34,623 bases of DNA from NCBI GenBank assembly GCA_028873925.1, contig JAPPNA010000159.1:1-34623 (forward strand). Direction: 5' to 3'. This document shows, in pieces, positions 33,467 through 34,623 of the stretch. How positions within the stretch are numbered: position 1 is the stretch's first letter; each line of letters opens with the position of its first letter. The position numbers and the translations under genes are program-made. The DNA comes from Bacteroidota bacterium. GTDB lineage: Bacteria; Bacteroidota; Rhodothermia; Rhodothermales; Bin80. Under the pieces are notes generated by a model that searched no databases, was not told the DNA's origin, and saw only the letters and a program-made list of their open reading frames with translations.

Positions 33467-34173
33467 CAGGCCAACCGCGACCGCCGAGTGGGCGCGATCA
33501 GCTCAAATTACATCAACCACTTTCCTAACAGCCAGATGGCAACGGTCCGCATTTGCTGGTAATTGCGCTTATCCCCGGATGGTATACCACTCGTCAAATT
33601 CGTCCCCGTACGGCTGCGGGCGTTTCAACAATAGTCGGGGCTCAATATTGTGCTCGGGGTCGGGCAGCTGTGCTCCGATCGTTCTGTGAGGGTGTTATTC
33701 CCTGGAAAGCGTGATGAGCGGACATGTTTTCTCCGCCTCTATCTGAAGATCTGGCATCGTTTGGGGGATCTCATTGGAAAAATTCAGTCAAGACCCACGG
33801 GTGCGCGCGTTGCTGACCCAAGGCATCATTCTGTGACATTCTTCTGGACTGTTCGGGCACCATGGTGTCCACAGGATTTGGCAACTGATGCAGGACCGAC
33901 ACCGGATTCTGACTATGTGGCGCGCATGCCGGATTGCCACTACTTCCGTCAAGTGGGCACATCTGAATTCAATAGCGAATCCTAACAGAGGTCCGATTCT
34001 GTGCGGATCAACCGGCCACGGTCCCACCCCAACGAGATTCACGGAGCTATCGGTATGTCGGCCAAGCGGCCAGGTCTACAGGGCAATTGAGGCCAGCCCT
34101 GCCCGGCTTCGCGTTCCAAATTAATCTGCTCAAGTGGATGGGCAGGACCCAGTGTACTGCGATCTGACGCAGC
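33467..34173. other. Gene-poor stretch before the coiled-coil gene
   Basis: About 700 bases with frequent stops in all frames. One reverse-strand stop-free piece (33569-33694, about 41 codons) reads plausibly like a protein tail (LLLKRPQPYGDEFDEWYTIRG without the final residues being certain), but has no start. I see no RNA gene, mobile element ends or repeats. It is probably decayed accessory DNA. Confidence 0.45.
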
Positions 34174-34611
34174 TCAATCGATCCACGGCAGAAGCGGGGC
34201 AAACAAACCGACGGCAATCAGCGCGCCGATGAACCAGAGCAGCAAGGCGAATTTGACACTGAGGGCTTTTATCTTTTCGTTCATGACCTCACGCAGGGTT
34301 TCCGTTGCCTTGGCGAGCTCACGGGTACGGCTGTCTACGACCTGAAGGAGCGCATCAAACCGCGTTTCAATTGCCTTGTCCTGCGCGTCAAACCGCTGGT
34401 CCATGACCTCACGCAGGGTTTCCGTTGCCTTGGCGAGCTCACGGGTACGGCTGTCTACGACCTGAAGGAGCGCATCAAACCGCGTTTCAATTGCCTTGTC
34501 CTGCGCGTCAAACCGCTGGTCCATGACCTCACGCAGGGCTTCCGTTGCCTTGGCGAGCTCACGGGTACGGCTGTCGACAACCTGAAGGAGCGCATTAAAC
34601 CGCTCGTCCAT
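34174..34611 (-). CDS. Repetitive coiled-coil protein with C-terminal membrane anchor (possibly partial)
   Basis: At least 145 residues. Nearly all of it is a 40-residue heptad-like coiled-coil unit (VMDQRFDAQDKAIETRFDAL then LQVVDSRTRELAKATETLRE), present in two full identical copies plus a shorter first copy. A single hydrophobic helix (FALLLWFIGALIAVGLFAPL) closes the protein, giving a tail-anchored layout. Small proteins of this architecture are common in bacteria and have no agreed function. The frame continues beyond the ATG at 34611 to the window edge (codons for R-H-E-V, close to the repeat's L-R-E-V), so further repeats may lie outside and the true start is unknown. Confidence 0.75.
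   Translation of the reverse strand: MDERFNALLQVVDSRTRELAKATEALREVMDQRFDAQDKAIETRFDALLQVVDSRTRELAKATETLREVMDQRFDAQDKAIETRFDALLQVVDSRTRELAKATETLREVMNEKIKALSVKFALLLWFIGALIAVGLFAPLLPWID
34285..34524. repeat. Two identical 120-bp tandem repeats
   Basis: 34285-34404 and 34405-34524 are identical by eye. A third unit from 34525 shares the first ~75 bases with a few changes and then skips about 33 bases. The period is 40 codons, so gain or loss of units keeps the coiled-coil gene in frame. Perfect identity at this length implies recent expansion or ongoing recombination, and is also a place where short-read assemblies miscount units. Confidence 0.92.
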
Positions 34612-34623
34612 GACCTCATGCCG

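Noticed and set aside
31435-34173. tRNA genes, CRISPR arrays or integrase in the accessory stretch
   Set aside because: No cloverleaf-like T-arm or CCA region, no regularly spaced repeats, and no recombinase or transposase motifs were seen on either strand.

Overview
The window looks like a chromosomal segment of a free-living, moderately GC-rich bacterium of the Bacteroidota/Rhodothermota (Rhodothermales- or Balneolales-like) group. The evidence is two proteins ending in type IX secretion (T9SS type A) sorting domains with the YPNPF motif (6265-8781 and 16516-18156), a DUF1800/DUF1501 gene pair, BNR/VPS10-like propeller exoproteins, six-bladed-propeller lipoproteins, and an rpsF-rpsR-rplI cluster with no ssb or priB inserted. 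The first ~120 bases are homopolymer-rich and look like a poor contig end, so the sequence is probably from a draft or metagenome assembly. The taxonomic call is inference.

Layout: (1) 126-8781, all on +: a small lipoprotein, prfA, the ribosomal genes rpsF-rpsR-rplI, dsbD, exonuclease I (sbcB) and a large secreted propeller protein. (2) 8898-13484, on -: three tandem copies of a propeller lipoprotein. Copies 1 and 2 share a 371-bp block that is identical by eye, and copy 3 is a decaying pseudogene. (3) 13853-19399: an aldo/keto reductase on -, then on + the DUF1800/DUF1501 export pair and an orphan EcoRI-type adenine methyltransferase. (4) 19874-31434, on -: nine tightly packed, often overlapping genes in transcription order: GT2-sugar transferase fusion, accA, nadC, a class-II-type deacetylase (AcuC-like), an M20 amidohydrolase, a polyprenyl-phosphate sugar transferase, an ABC-F ATPase, an FG-GAP-like protein and pnuC. 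(5) 31435-34623: a gene-poor accessory stretch with strong palindromes, a broken reading frame, a Panacea (DUF4065) gene followed by a two-helix membrane protein, and a coiled-coil membrane protein with perfect 120-bp repeats running to the window edge.

How the genes work together: the first region combines translation housekeeping with periplasmic redox (DsbD). The large minus-strand run combines envelope polysaccharide synthesis (two polyprenyl sugar-transferase-type proteins), fatty acid synthesis (AccA) and NAD supply (NadC de novo; PnuC uptake), and is probably one or a few transcripts. The most interesting candidates are the Panacea plus small membrane protein pair, which has the layout of a PanAT toxin-antitoxin system; the GT2-sugar transferase fusion whose second domain has lost its catalytic motifs; and the lipoprotein array showing apparent gene conversion beside gene death.
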